Positions 20,053 through 28,441 of a stretch of DNA of 64,000 nt are shown here, piece after piece. Under the pieces are notes generated by a model that was not told the origin of the DNA, searched no databases, and saw only the letters and a list, made by a program, of their open reading frames with translations. How positions within the stretch are numbered: position 1 is the stretch's first letter; the number at the start of each line of letters is the position of its first letter. The position numbers were made by a program, and so were the translations under genes. Origin of the DNA: CAIRDP01 sp037138335 (lineage in GTDB: Bacteria > Bacteroidota > Bacteroidia > Bacteroidales > FEN-979); assembly GCA_037138335.1 (NCBI GenBank), contig JBAXIO010000002.1, positions 62,001 to 126,000 of the forward strand. The letters run 5' to 3'.

Positions 20053-20943
20053 ATGACCACAGAAAAGGGAGAAAAGAGAAAACAGAACTGGAAGGACAGG
20101 CTGAGGAATAAATACAGGCTGGTCTTCATGAACGATGAAACCCTGGAAGAACGCCTGACTTTCCGTCTTTCGCCTCTGAATGTATTTATTGCCCTGGGCA
20201 CCCTTACGATCCTGCTTATTTTCCTGACTTCGATCCTGATAGCCTTCACGCCCCTGCGTGAATATATCCCGGGCTATTCCAGCGTCGGCCTTCAGAAGAA
20301 ACTTTATGAATTAACCTTAAAAACTGATTCAATAGAGAGAGCCCTGGTACGCAAAAATCTCTATCTGCAGAATCTCAGGGATGTTATCAACGGCAAAGAT
20401 CTTTCAGAGAACAAGCCGATCGCAAAGGATACCGTGAGAAAATACGGGGATATCCGACTTAAGAGGTCTGAAGATGATTCCCTTTTACGTGCTGATGTTG
20501 AAAGCAGGGCCAAATACAATTTGTACAAAGCAGAATCAGGTGAGCCTTCTGTATCCGGGAAGGGTTCAATAGGCGGTGTGCTCTTTTTTACACCAATAAA
20601 AGGAGTGATCACCAGCGGATTTGACATGGCAAATAATCATTTCGGTGTTGACATAGTGGCAAAACAGAACGAGGCCATTAAATCAGTTCTTGATGGTACT
20701 GTAATATTTGCCAACTGGACACTTGAAACCGGGTATGTTGTCGTGATACAGCATTCTCAAAATATAGTAAGCGTCTATAAGCATAACTCGGCCATTCTTA
20801 CAAAAACCGGTGATTATGTGTATGCAGGTGAACCTATTGCAATTATAGGCGAGACCGGGGAATATTCAACCGGCCCTCATCTGCATTTTGAGCTCTGGTA
20901 TGAAGGAAAGCCAGTTAACCCCAAAGATTATATATCCTTTTAA
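20053..20943 (+). CDS. Membrane-anchored M23 family metallopeptidase
   Basis: A 296-residue peptidoglycan endopeptidase with one transmembrane segment at about 46-70 (FIALGTLTILLIFLTSILIAF), a short coiled stalk, then the LytM/M23 domain. Zinc ligands are visible as H and D in NHFGVDIVA and the GPHLHFEL motif at the end. It probably cleaves peptide cross-links in the periplasm. Divergent from sprE-bactofilin, consistent with a bactofilin-associated hydrolase. The stop codon directly abuts the dxr start, so the three genes peptidase-dxr-rseP form one unit. Confidence 0.92.
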   Translation: MTTEKGEKRKQNWKDRLRNKYRLVFMNDETLEERLTFRLSPLNVFIALGTLTILLIFLTSILIAFTPLREYIPGYSSVGLQKKLYELTLKTDSIERALVRKNLYLQNLRDVINGKDLSENKPIAKDTVRKYGDIRLKRSEDDSLLRADVESRAKYNLYKAESGEPSVSGKGSIGGVLFFTPIKGVITSGFDMANNHFGVDIVAKQNEAIKSVLDGTVIFANWTLETGYVVVIQHSQNIVSVYKHNSAILTKTGDYVYAGEPIAIIGETGEYSTGPHLHFELWYEGKPVNPKDYISF

Positions 20944-22140
20944 ATGGGAACCAACACCTTGCCAAAAAAACGTATCGCTATTCTGGGTTCCACCGGTTCA
21001 ATTGGCCGCCAAACGCTTGACGTCATAAAATCGAACCCCGGCCTGTTCGAGGTGGAAGTTTTGACCGCTCAGAATAATTGTGAGGTGCTGATAGCGCAGG
21101 CGCTGGAATTTGCTCCGAATTTTGTTGTGATAGGGAATCACGAATGCTATGCCAAAGTTGCAGAAGCCCTGGAACCCCTGCCAATCAAAGTGTTTTCGGG
21201 AGAGGACTCGATATCGCAGGTCATGGAAATGGACTCGATTGACCTGGTCCTCAGCGCACTCGTCGGATATGCCGGGCTCAGGCCTACCCTGAGAGCAATA
21301 GAGTATGGGAAAGATATTGCCCTTGCAAATAAGGAAACCCTTGTAATTGCAGGCGACCTGGTTACCCGGAAAGCACTTGAAATGAACGTTAGGATCCTTC
21401 CGGTAGATTCGGAGCATTCTGCTATTTTTCAATGCCTGATTGGCGAGAAGCCCGAAAGTGTTGAAAAGATTTATCTGACAGCTTCGGGAGGTCCTTTCAG
21501 AGGCAAGACCAGGGAGCATCTCCATTCGGTTACAAGGGAAGCTGCTTTAAACCACCCAAACTGGAAAATGGGCAATAAAATAACCGTGGATTCTGCTTCA
21601 CTTATGAATAAAGGGCTTGAAGTCATCGAAGCCCGATGGTTGTTTGACCTGAAACCAGAACAAATCGACGTGATCATCCATCCACAGTCGATCATACATT
21701 CGATTGTCCAGTTTATCGACGGATCCATGAAAGCCCAGATGGGGCTGCCCGATATGCGGCTGCCGATCCTGTATGCACTTGGTTTCCCGGGAAGGCTTGC
21801 ATCGGATCTTCCAAGGTTCAGTTTCCTGGATCATCCGCAGCTCAGCTTTGAGAAACCCGACAAGGAACTGTTCAGGAACCTTGCACTGGCTTACAGGGCG
21901 CTTGAAACGGGAGGGAATATGCCCTGCGTTTTAAATGCCGCCAATGAAGTAGCGGTGCAAGCGTTTCTAAACGAGAAACTGAAATTTCTTGAAATGACGG
22001 ATGTAATTGAACATTGTTTGCAAACTGTATCTTTCATCAGCAGGCCTTCGTATGATGATTATGTTGCAACACACAAATATTCAATTGAGAAGGCCGATGA
22101 ATTTATTGTAAACAAACAAAAACACAGAGGGAAAAATTAA
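20944..22140 (+). CDS. dxr: 1-deoxy-D-xylulose 5-phosphate reductoisomerase
   Basis: Second step of the non-mevalonate (MEP) isoprenoid pathway, using NADPH. The 398-residue protein shows the NADPH motif GSTGSIGRQTLDVI, ALANKETLVIAG, the metal/substrate segment LPVDSEHSAIFQCL and ITVDSASLMNKGLEVIEA with IIHPQSIIHS. Full length. Its start abuts the M23 peptidase stop and its TAA shares a base with the rseP ATG (TAATG). The dxr-rseP pairing is common in bacteria. Confidence 0.98.
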   Translation: MGTNTLPKKRIAILGSTGSIGRQTLDVIKSNPGLFEVEVLTAQNNCEVLIAQALEFAPNFVVIGNHECYAKVAEALEPLPIKVFSGEDSISQVMEMDSIDLVLSALVGYAGLRPTLRAIEYGKDIALANKETLVIAGDLVTRKALEMNVRILPVDSEHSAIFQCLIGEKPESVEKIYLTASGGPFRGKTREHLHSVTREAALNHPNWKMGNKITVDSASLMNKGLEVIEARWLFDLKPEQIDVIIHPQSIIHSIVQFIDGSMKAQMGLPDMRLPILYALGFPGRLASDLPRFSFLDHPQLSFEKPDKELFRNLALAYRALETGGNMPCVLNAANEVAVQAFLNEKLKFLEMTDVIEHCLQTVSFISRPSYDDYVATHKYSIEKADEFIVNKQKHRGKN

Positions 22141-23462
22141 TGGAAATAGTTATAAAAGTTGTACAGCTTCTTCTCAGCCTTTCTATCCTGGTAATCGTGC
22201 ATGAGTTAGGGCATTTTATTGCCGCCAAAGTGTTTAAAACCAGGGTTGAAAAGTTTTACCTTTTTTTCGATCCATGGTTTTCATTGTTCAAATACAAAAA
22301 GGGGGAAACTGAATATGGTATCGGATGGCTTCCCCTGGGAGGCTATGTGAAAATTTCGGGAATGATTGATGAGTCAATGGACACAGAGCAGATGAAACTG
22401 CCTCCCCAGCCCTGGGAATTCCGCTCAAAACCACCATGGCAGAGACTCATTATAATGCTGGGAGGGGTCACTGTGAACCTGATCCTTGCCATTGTCATCT
22501 ATATTTTGATGCTGGTTGCCTGGGGCGAACAGTATTTGCCAACATCAGCCCTCAGGTACGGGATATCGGTTGATTCTACCGGTTACCAGATGGGCCTGAG
22601 GAATGGTGACAATATCATTTCCATTGACAACAAAGCCGTAGATGATTTTGCATCCATTCCCAAGACATTGGTTCTTGAGGAAGCCAAAACCATACAGGTG
22701 ATGCGCGATGGGCAAAAGCTTAATATCGATATCCCTTCAAATTTCATCAGCAAGCTGATCAAATACAAATCAACTGATTTTATTTCGTTCAGGATACCCT
22801 TCATGGTTTCAAGCTTTACGGCAGGTGCACCTGCAAGCAAGGCCGGCATGCTGAAAAACGACCAGATCCTTGGCATTAACGACACCCTTCATCCGTATTT
22901 CAGCGAGTTCAGGAAAGCCCTCCAGTCCTATAAAAACAAGGAAGTGAGCGTGATGGTCCTCAGGGGAAAAGACACTCTGAAACTGAAAGTGAACGTTCCT
23001 TCCACAGGGCTCATAGGGGTGTATCCAAAACCCCCTTCAGAATTCCTGTCATTTAAAGAAAAATCCTACAATCTTTTTACTGCCATTCCCGCAGGCGTGG
23101 TTAAAGCGTTTGAAGGTGTAGGAAATTACATTAAATCGATCAAGTTGTTGTTCTCACAGGAAAAAGCATACGAGTCAGTCGGCGGTTTTATTGCCATAGG
23201 ATCTATCTTCCCGTCGAGCTGGGACTGGCAGGCCTTCTGGCACCTTACTGCATTTTTATCCATCATGCTGGCAGTTTTAAATGTGCTGCCTATTCCCGCA
23301 CTTGACGGCGGGCATGTCATGTTCCTCCTGTATGAGATCATTTTCAGGCGCAAACCCAGTGATAAATTCATTGAATATGCCCAGATTGTTGGTATGGTGC
23401 TGCTTTTTGCACTCCTTATTTTTGCTAACGGGAATGATATCCTGAAGCTGTTCAGGAAGTGA
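22140..23462 (+). CDS. rseP: Site-2 intramembrane zinc metalloprotease RseP
   Basis: Cuts transmembrane segments of anti-sigma factors and leftover signal peptides in the inner membrane. The 440-residue protein has the zinc motif VHELGHFIAAK in the first transmembrane helix, two PDZ-like regions (about 145-210 and 215-290) and the second active-site motif NVLPIPALDGGH, with C-terminal membrane helices. Translationally coupled to dxr through a one-base overlap. The stop is followed at once by a 7-nt-periodic inverted repeat. No anti-sigma factor target is encoded in the window. Confidence 0.96.
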   Translation: MEIVIKVVQLLLSLSILVIVHELGHFIAAKVFKTRVEKFYLFFDPWFSLFKYKKGETEYGIGWLPLGGYVKISGMIDESMDTEQMKLPPQPWEFRSKPPWQRLIIMLGGVTVNLILAIVIYILMLVAWGEQYLPTSALRYGISVDSTGYQMGLRNGDNIISIDNKAVDDFASIPKTLVLEEAKTIQVMRDGQKLNIDIPSNFISKLIKYKSTDFISFRIPFMVSSFTAGAPASKAGMLKNDQILGINDTLHPYFSEFRKALQSYKNKEVSVMVLRGKDTLKLKVNVPSTGLIGVYPKPPSEFLSFKEKSYNLFTAIPAGVVKAFEGVGNYIKSIKLLFSQEKAYESVGGFIAIGSIFPSSWDWQAFWHLTAFLSIMLAVLNVLPIPALDGGHVMFLLYEIIFRRKPSDKFIEYAQIVGMVLLFALLIFANGNDILKLFRK

Positions 23463-23463
23463 G

Positions 23464-23586
23464 GAATATCGAATATTGAACATTGAATTTCGAATGATCT
23501 TGAATTACCAGTATTAGCGTGGATCCGGTTCGAAGTATCCCGAATCTGCCGTTCAATATTCAATGTTCAATATTCGATATTCAATC
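23464..23586. repeat. Long heptamer-built inverted repeat between rseP and the YitT gene
   Basis: The left arm has GAA starting units at 23464, 23471, 23478, 23485 and 23492. The right arm has TTC starting units at 23552, 23559, 23566, 23573 and 23580. Positions 23464-23488 and 23558-23582 are perfect reverse complements over 25 bases, with 69 nt between. The left arm begins right after the rseP stop and the right arm runs over the stop codon of the convergent YitT gene. It could act as a bidirectional RNA hairpin, although no T-run follows. Confidence 0.85.
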
Positions 23587-24477
23587 CGCGACTTTCTCCT
23601 TCAGCGACTTAAAGCCTTCTCCGAGGATCTCTGAAGCATCGAGTACCGTAAGGAATGCCTTTGGGTCTATCTGCTGGATATATTCTTCGAGGATGATCAG
23701 TTCCCGCCTGCTTACCACGGTGAAGATGATCTTGCGGTCGGCCATATTGAACATTCCATGACCCTCAATAATAGTGCCCCCCCTGTTGAGGTTATTAATA
23801 ATCTTGTCGCGGATCTCCTCATGTTTCTCGGAAATGATGAACAGGCTCTTTTCATAATTTATACCTTCCAGCACCCCGTCAATCACCTTTCCGGTAATAA
23901 AGATCACGATCCAGGAATACAGCGGGATCTTCCAGTCCCCAAAAACGAACAACCCTACAAGCACAATGACCGAATCGACCATGATCATCAGTTGTCCTAT
24001 CGGCAGCTTTGTATATTTGGCGATAATCATCGCTACAATGTCGCTCCCCCCCGAGGTGGCCTTGGATCTGAACATAAGCCCCAGGCCGAGCCCGCAAAGC
24101 AATCCGCCAAAAATAGAGGAAAGCAGGGCATCGCCTTTCACCAGGGGTTCAAATCCCCAGACCCAGGTGAGGCTGTCGGTGAAAACAGCGGTCAGTGAGA
24201 ACCCGAGGACTGTTTTAAACCCAAACCTGGGCCCAAGTATCTTCATCCCTATAACAGTCAAAGGGATATCAAAGCACAGGGCCATCAGACCCACCGGGGT
24301 CCCAAGGATCCAGTGCAGTACAATGGAGATCCCGTAAACGCCGCCCGGGACGATTTTATAGGGTGTAATGAACAAGACAAAGGCGGAAGCAAGGATAAAT
24401 GAGCCAATGATAATAAGACTGTACGATAAAAACCATTTTTTCGTAAACGGCTTTTCCCTGATCAGAAATGAGGCCAT
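23581..24477 (-). CDS. YitT family membrane protein (DUF161 with C-terminal DUF2179)
   Basis: A 298-residue inner-membrane protein with five to six hydrophobic helices in the first 200 residues (starting IIIGSFILASAFVLFI). It has the family segments PGGVYGISIVLHW, SKATSGGSDIVAMII and a soluble C-terminal DUF2179 domain (about 215-290) including HGMFNMADRKIIFTVVSRRE. Molecular function is unknown. A weak -7-like element (CAACTTTG on the minus strand, one mismatch) lies about 50 nt upstream of the start. Its stop codon lies within the heptamer inverted repeat shared with rseP. Confidence 0.9.
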   Translation of the reverse strand: MASFLIREKPFTKKWFLSYSLIIIGSFILASAFVLFITPYKIVPGGVYGISIVLHWILGTPVGLMALCFDIPLTVIGMKILGPRFGFKTVLGFSLTAVFTDSLTWVWGFEPLVKGDALLSSIFGGLLCGLGLGLMFRSKATSGGSDIVAMIIAKYTKLPIGQLMIMVDSVIVLVGLFVFGDWKIPLYSWIVIFITGKVIDGVLEGINYEKSLFIISEKHEEIRDKIINNLNRGGTIIEGHGMFNMADRKIIFTVVSRRELIILEEYIQQIDPKAFLTVLDASEILGEGFKSLKEKVAD

Positions 24478-24689
24478 GGAATTTAGGATTTATTGATTAT
24501 AACTGAAAGAAAATTTGAGATTATAAAAACAAAGTTGACAAAAAGATCGTTGGTAACAAAATAAAAACTGACCCGTATAATAAACTTCAGGAACAGGAAT
24601 AGTCAAACATTGAAAGTTTTTAATCATTATTGTCAGGGATCAATGGTTACAGGTTTGAAAAAAAACTGTACTTTTAACGCCTGAATTTA
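24478..24689. other. AT-rich divergent intergenic region, YitT gene / porP
   Basis: About 210 nt without a gene. It holds a near-consensus TACTTTTA (24669-24676, one mismatch to TAnnTTTG) just before porP and CAACTTTG facing the YitT gene. I see no RNA gene or repeat in it. Confidence 0.5.
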
Positions 24690-25688
24690 ATGGCCATAAC
24701 ATACTTTAAGTTAATACAAGTTCCTAAATTGACTGGAAAACCTCTCAATAAGTGTATTGCTGTCGCATTACTGTGTTTATCTATGTTATGGGCAGTTGAT
24801 GGAATTGGGCAGCAAACCAGTTTGATTACCAACTACATGTTCAACAATATGGTCTTCAACCCGGCTTATGCCGGTTTGAGCGGGGGGATTTCCATGACCG
24901 GGCTTATTCGCGAGCAATGGTTTGGATTTAAAGACAGTGACGGGAACAAGGTCGCGCCTGAGACCATGTTCCTTACCGTAGACGCGCCTATTCGTATACT
25001 TCACGGGGGGATTGGCGGGATGGTCTCGCAGGATAAAATCGGATTCTTTAAAAACACTGCGGTGAAAATCGGTTATGCTTATAAGACCGAACTTGGCCCG
25101 GGGATCTTTTCGGCCGGGTTACAGCTGGGGTTCCAGAATGGGAAATTCGATTATTCCCTGTTCAAGGCCGTAAGTGCCGATGACCCCCTGCTTCAGGCCA
25201 GCCAGTCAAAAAGCGATATGATATTCGATCTTGGTCTTGGCTTTTTTTACCGGGTACCCGACAAGTTTTATGTTGGTTTATCAGGGGATCAGCTCCTTCA
25301 GTCAAAGGGGAAAAATACCCAATACAGGCTTCAGCGGACTTATTATTTAACAGGGGGGTATCAATGGGATATCCCGAACCACCCGGCTTTTCAACTTCAG
25401 CCAAGTGCGATTGTTATGTTTGACGGCGCAGCCTTTCAATTCAGTATCAGCGGTCTTGTCTGGTACAACAACAAATTTTACGGCGGGCTTGCATATCGCT
25501 ACCAGGATGCGGTTTCGGTTCTCGCAGGTCTCATGATAAAAGGCTTCAGGGTTGGATTAGCGTATGATATCGGCCTGTCTAAAATGATGAATTACAGCAA
25601 CGGCAGTTTTGAGGTTATGCTGAATTATGTGCTGAAGATCGAAACAGAAAAATTAAGAAGGAGTTACCGTAACACAAGATTTTTGTAA
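24690..25688 (+). CDS. porP: PorP/SprF family type IX secretion outer-membrane protein
   Basis: A 332-residue outer-membrane barrel protein with a signal peptide (hydrophobic IAVALLCLSMLWAVDGIGQ, mature start QQTSL). The family opening NYMFNNMVFNPAYAGL is followed by alternating barrel strands and the typical ending SYRNTRFL. PorP and SprF proteins sit with the PorK/N ring and attach cargo in T9SS. It lies 99 nt upstream of gldK, the usual order porP-gldK-gldL-gldM-gldN. A separate promoter precedes gldK. Confidence 0.94.
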   Translation: MAITYFKLIQVPKLTGKPLNKCIAVALLCLSMLWAVDGIGQQTSLITNYMFNNMVFNPAYAGLSGGISMTGLIREQWFGFKDSDGNKVAPETMFLTVDAPIRILHGGIGGMVSQDKIGFFKNTAVKIGYAYKTELGPGIFSAGLQLGFQNGKFDYSLFKAVSADDPLLQASQSKSDMIFDLGLGFFYRVPDKFYVGLSGDQLLQSKGKNTQYRLQRTYYLTGGYQWDIPNHPAFQLQPSAIVMFDGAAFQFSISGLVWYNNKFYGGLAYRYQDAVSVLAGLMIKGFRVGLAYDIGLSKMMNYSNGSFEVMLNYVLKIETEKLRRSYRNTRFL

Positions 25689-25698
25689 ATTAAATTAC

Positions 25699-25706
25699 TA
25701 ACTTTG
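25699..25706 (+). promoter_or_regulatory. -7 promoter element before gldK
   Basis: TAACTTTG, a full TAnnTTTG match, lies 10 nt after the porP stop and 81 nt before the gldK ATG. The gldKLMN genes can thus be transcribed apart from porP, with an 80-nt leader. Confidence 0.55.
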
Positions 25707-25787
25707 CCGGCTTAATTGAAAATCCGGACAATAACATAATAAAGCTCAATAAGTAGCGTTTATTTTTATCAACCAACTGCCCGAAAA

Positions 25788-27155
25788 ATGAAAAAACTGC
25801 TCGTGTTTTTAGTCCTGCTGGTCTTCCTTGGAAGCTGCAGCAACTCAGGAAACGGAGAATTGACCGGGGTTAAGGGAAGGAAAAGGTATTATCAACCTGA
25901 TCCGTTCGGCATGGTTTACATCCCTATGGGTAGTTATACCATGGGAGTAGCCGACGAAGATGTTCCTTACGCCCAGCTCAACAATCCGCGTACAGTGTCG
26001 GTTGCGGCATTTTACATGGACCAGACGGAAATCACTAATAATGAGTATCGCCAATTCGTATATTGGGTGAGGGATTCCATTGCCCGCCGTATTCTGGGCG
26101 AGATCAAACCTGATCTTTATTTTATAGCAGAGAACAAGAAAACAGGTGAAACTTTTGATCCTCCTTACCTGAACTGGGAAACCAAGATCGAGTGGAATTC
26201 TGAACAGCAGGATGTCAGAGATGCCCTGAACCAGATGTATCTTCCTGAGAATGAGCGTTATTTCAGAGTCAAGGAGATTGATTCCCGCAAACTTTATTAT
26301 GAATATTACTTTGTTGACCTTAAAGCTGCAGCACACAAGGAATGGGGAGGCCAGGCTGATCCCAAGGATGCCGGTCTTGCCAATCGCCCCCAGGGCATGA
26401 AAGACCGTTCTGTTTATGTGCGTAAAGAGGTTATTAACGTGTACCCCGATACACTTTGCTGGATAAGTGATTACGTTTATTCGTTCAATGATCCGTCAAC
26501 TGAAAAATACTTCTGGCACCCGGCTTACGACAACTACCCGGTAGTGGGAGTCAACTGGAAACAGGCCAATGCTTTCTGCATCTGGCGTACCCAGTTGAAA
26601 AACAGTTTTCTTTATGGAAAGAAAGGGGAATCTTCCATCAGTGAATTCCGCCTGCCTACCGAAGCCGAATGGGAATGGGCTGCCAGGGGAGGCTATGATG
26701 GCAACTCCTATCCCTGGGGAGGCCCTTACACCCGTAACGACAAGGGGTGTTTCCTTGCCAACTTTAAACCCCTGAGAGGCAATTACATTGATGACGGTGG
26801 ATTGCATACCGTTATTGTTGCCCATTATCCGGCCAATGAATTTGGCCTGTATGACATGGCGGGCAACGTTGCAGAATGGACCAGGAGCGCTTTCCATCCT
26901 TCTTCATACAATTTTACCTGGGATCTTAACCCCGATTATACATACAATGCCAAGGACAGCGATCCCTCAACCTTAAAACGCAAGGTGATACGCGGCGGTT
27001 CATGGAAAGATATCGCATATTACCTGCGAGTTTCCACCAGGGCATATGAGTTCCAGGATACTTCAAAGTGCTACATCGGGTTCCGCTGCGTCCAGGACTT
27101 CCTTGGTCGTCAGAAGGATGATAATCCCGCAAGAGCCTCCAAGGTTTATAACTAA
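25788..27155 (+). CDS. gldK: T9SS ring lipoprotein GldK/PorK
   Basis: A 455-residue lipoprotein with signal and lipobox (VFLGSC, C20 region), then a formylglycine-generating-enzyme-like (SUMF1) domain: YIPMGSYTMG, EITNNEYRQFVYWV, FRLPTEAEWEWAARGG, YDMAGNVAEWTRS and VIRGGSWKD through to GFRCV. GldK and GldN build the periplasmic ring under the outer membrane in the type IX secretion system. The SUMF1 fold here is structural, not known to be catalytic. Followed after 52 nt by gldL. Confidence 0.96.
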   Translation: MKKLLVFLVLLVFLGSCSNSGNGELTGVKGRKRYYQPDPFGMVYIPMGSYTMGVADEDVPYAQLNNPRTVSVAAFYMDQTEITNNEYRQFVYWVRDSIARRILGEIKPDLYFIAENKKTGETFDPPYLNWETKIEWNSEQQDVRDALNQMYLPENERYFRVKEIDSRKLYYEYYFVDLKAAAHKEWGGQADPKDAGLANRPQGMKDRSVYVRKEVINVYPDTLCWISDYVYSFNDPSTEKYFWHPAYDNYPVVGVNWKQANAFCIWRTQLKNSFLYGKKGESSISEFRLPTEAEWEWAARGGYDGNSYPWGGPYTRNDKGCFLANFKPLRGNYIDDGGLHTVIVAHYPANEFGLYDMAGNVAEWTRSAFHPSSYNFTWDLNPDYTYNAKDSDPSTLKRKVIRGGSWKDIAYYLRVSTRAYEFQDTSKCYIGFRCVQDFLGRQKDDNPARASKVYN

Positions 27156-27207
27156 TAATGACAGTCAATCAACGTTCAAGCAATCTCAATTAAAAACCTT
27201 CTGAATT

Positions 27208-28389
27208 ATGGGTCTTCTGAATTTTGTAAAATCTAAGCAGTACAAGCATTTCATGGCTAAACTGTACGGATGGGGTGCATCAGTTGTTATCATCGGTGCT
27301 TTGTTTAAGATCAATCATTATTGGGGCGCAGACTATATGCTGATCGTCGGGTTGGGAACAGAGTCCATCATTTTCTTTTTCTCGGCTTTTGAGCCACCCC
27401 ACGTTGAACCTGACTGGAGCCTGGTGTATCCCCAGCTTGCCGGGATGTATCATGATACTGATTTCGATGCTTCACAGGCCCTTGCCTCAGGAGAAACCGT
27501 TTCTCAGGAACTTGACAAGATGCTTGCAAAAGCTAAAATCGGCCCGGAGCTCATTAACAGCCTTGGAGAAGGATTACGCACCCTCAGTGATACCACTTCA
27601 AAACTTGGCAAAATGTCGGATGCAGCTGTTACCAACGATCAGTTCGTGAACTCGGTAAAACAAGCAACCGACGGAGCTTCCAAGCTAAGCGATTCATACA
27701 AGAAGACTGCAGTTGTACTTGAACAAAGCGTAAATACTTCCCAGGACCAGCTTCAGCATATGCAATCGGCTGCAAAAAGCGCAGCCGGCTTATCCAGCGC
27801 CTATACCGAGGTTGCAAATACACTGAAAGAAGAGATCAGGGTGAACAAGGATATGACGACAAGTATTTCTGCCGCTACTCAGTCTGCCAATAAATTCATG
27901 GAAAAATACAATGAATCGGCCGAGTTGCTTGCAAAAACCGCTTCGACCCTGTCATCTTCCACCACTGAAAATGAAAATTACAATAAGCAGATGAACAGGG
28001 TTTCAAGTAACCTATCTGCTTTGAATGCTCTGTACGAGCTCCATCTCCAGGGATCCAATGAACAAATGGAAAATACCAATAAGTTCAATTCCATCCTTGG
28101 GAAATTCTCTGATAATCTTACCGATTCAGTAACCAACACGGCCAAGTACAAAGAAAATATTGCCCAGTTAAATAAAGTTGTTGAAAAACAAATGCAAACA
28201 TCTGCCAGCCAGGTTGAAGCTTCTTCCCAGATGGAAGACAGCATGAAAAAATTCCTGGAGAATCTGAATGCATCGGTTACCCAGACAGCCAGGTTTAAAG
28301 ACCAGGTGGATGCTCTGGCCAGCAATATTGCCTCATTAAACAAGGTATATGGCAGTATGCTGTCGGCTATGAACGTCTCAATAAAGTAA
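27208..28389 (+). CDS. gldL: T9SS inner-membrane motor protein GldL/PorL
   Basis: A 393-residue protein with two N-terminal transmembrane helices (about 19-36 and 43-61) and a long coiled-coil-like cytoplasmic tail rich in Ala, Ser, Thr and Asn. The conserved glutamate expected in helix 2 for proton use is present as E52 in GLGTESIIFFFSAF, and KINHYWGADYML matches the family linker. GldL with GldM forms the proton-driven motor of T9SS. At 393 residues it is longer than the Flavobacterium johnsoniae protein (about 215); the extra length is tail. Confidence 0.95.
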   Translation: MGLLNFVKSKQYKHFMAKLYGWGASVVIIGALFKINHYWGADYMLIVGLGTESIIFFFSAFEPPHVEPDWSLVYPQLAGMYHDTDFDASQALASGETVSQELDKMLAKAKIGPELINSLGEGLRTLSDTTSKLGKMSDAAVTNDQFVNSVKQATDGASKLSDSYKKTAVVLEQSVNTSQDQLQHMQSAAKSAAGLSSAYTEVANTLKEEIRVNKDMTTSISAATQSANKFMEKYNESAELLAKTASTLSSSTTENENYNKQMNRVSSNLSALNALYELHLQGSNEQMENTNKFNSILGKFSDNLTDSVTNTAKYKENIAQLNKVVEKQMQTSASQVEASSQMEDSMKKFLENLNASVTQTARFKDQVDALASNIASLNKVYGSMLSAMNVSIK

Positions 28390-28441
28390 TACTGGTAAGG
28401 TTTCAACAAACCGGATTATTCATCTGAAAACCAAAAATTAA

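Noticed and set aside
23464..23586. CRISPR array or insertion sequence
   Set aside because: The units are 7 nt and contiguous, with no spacers, no cas genes and no transposase frame nearby.
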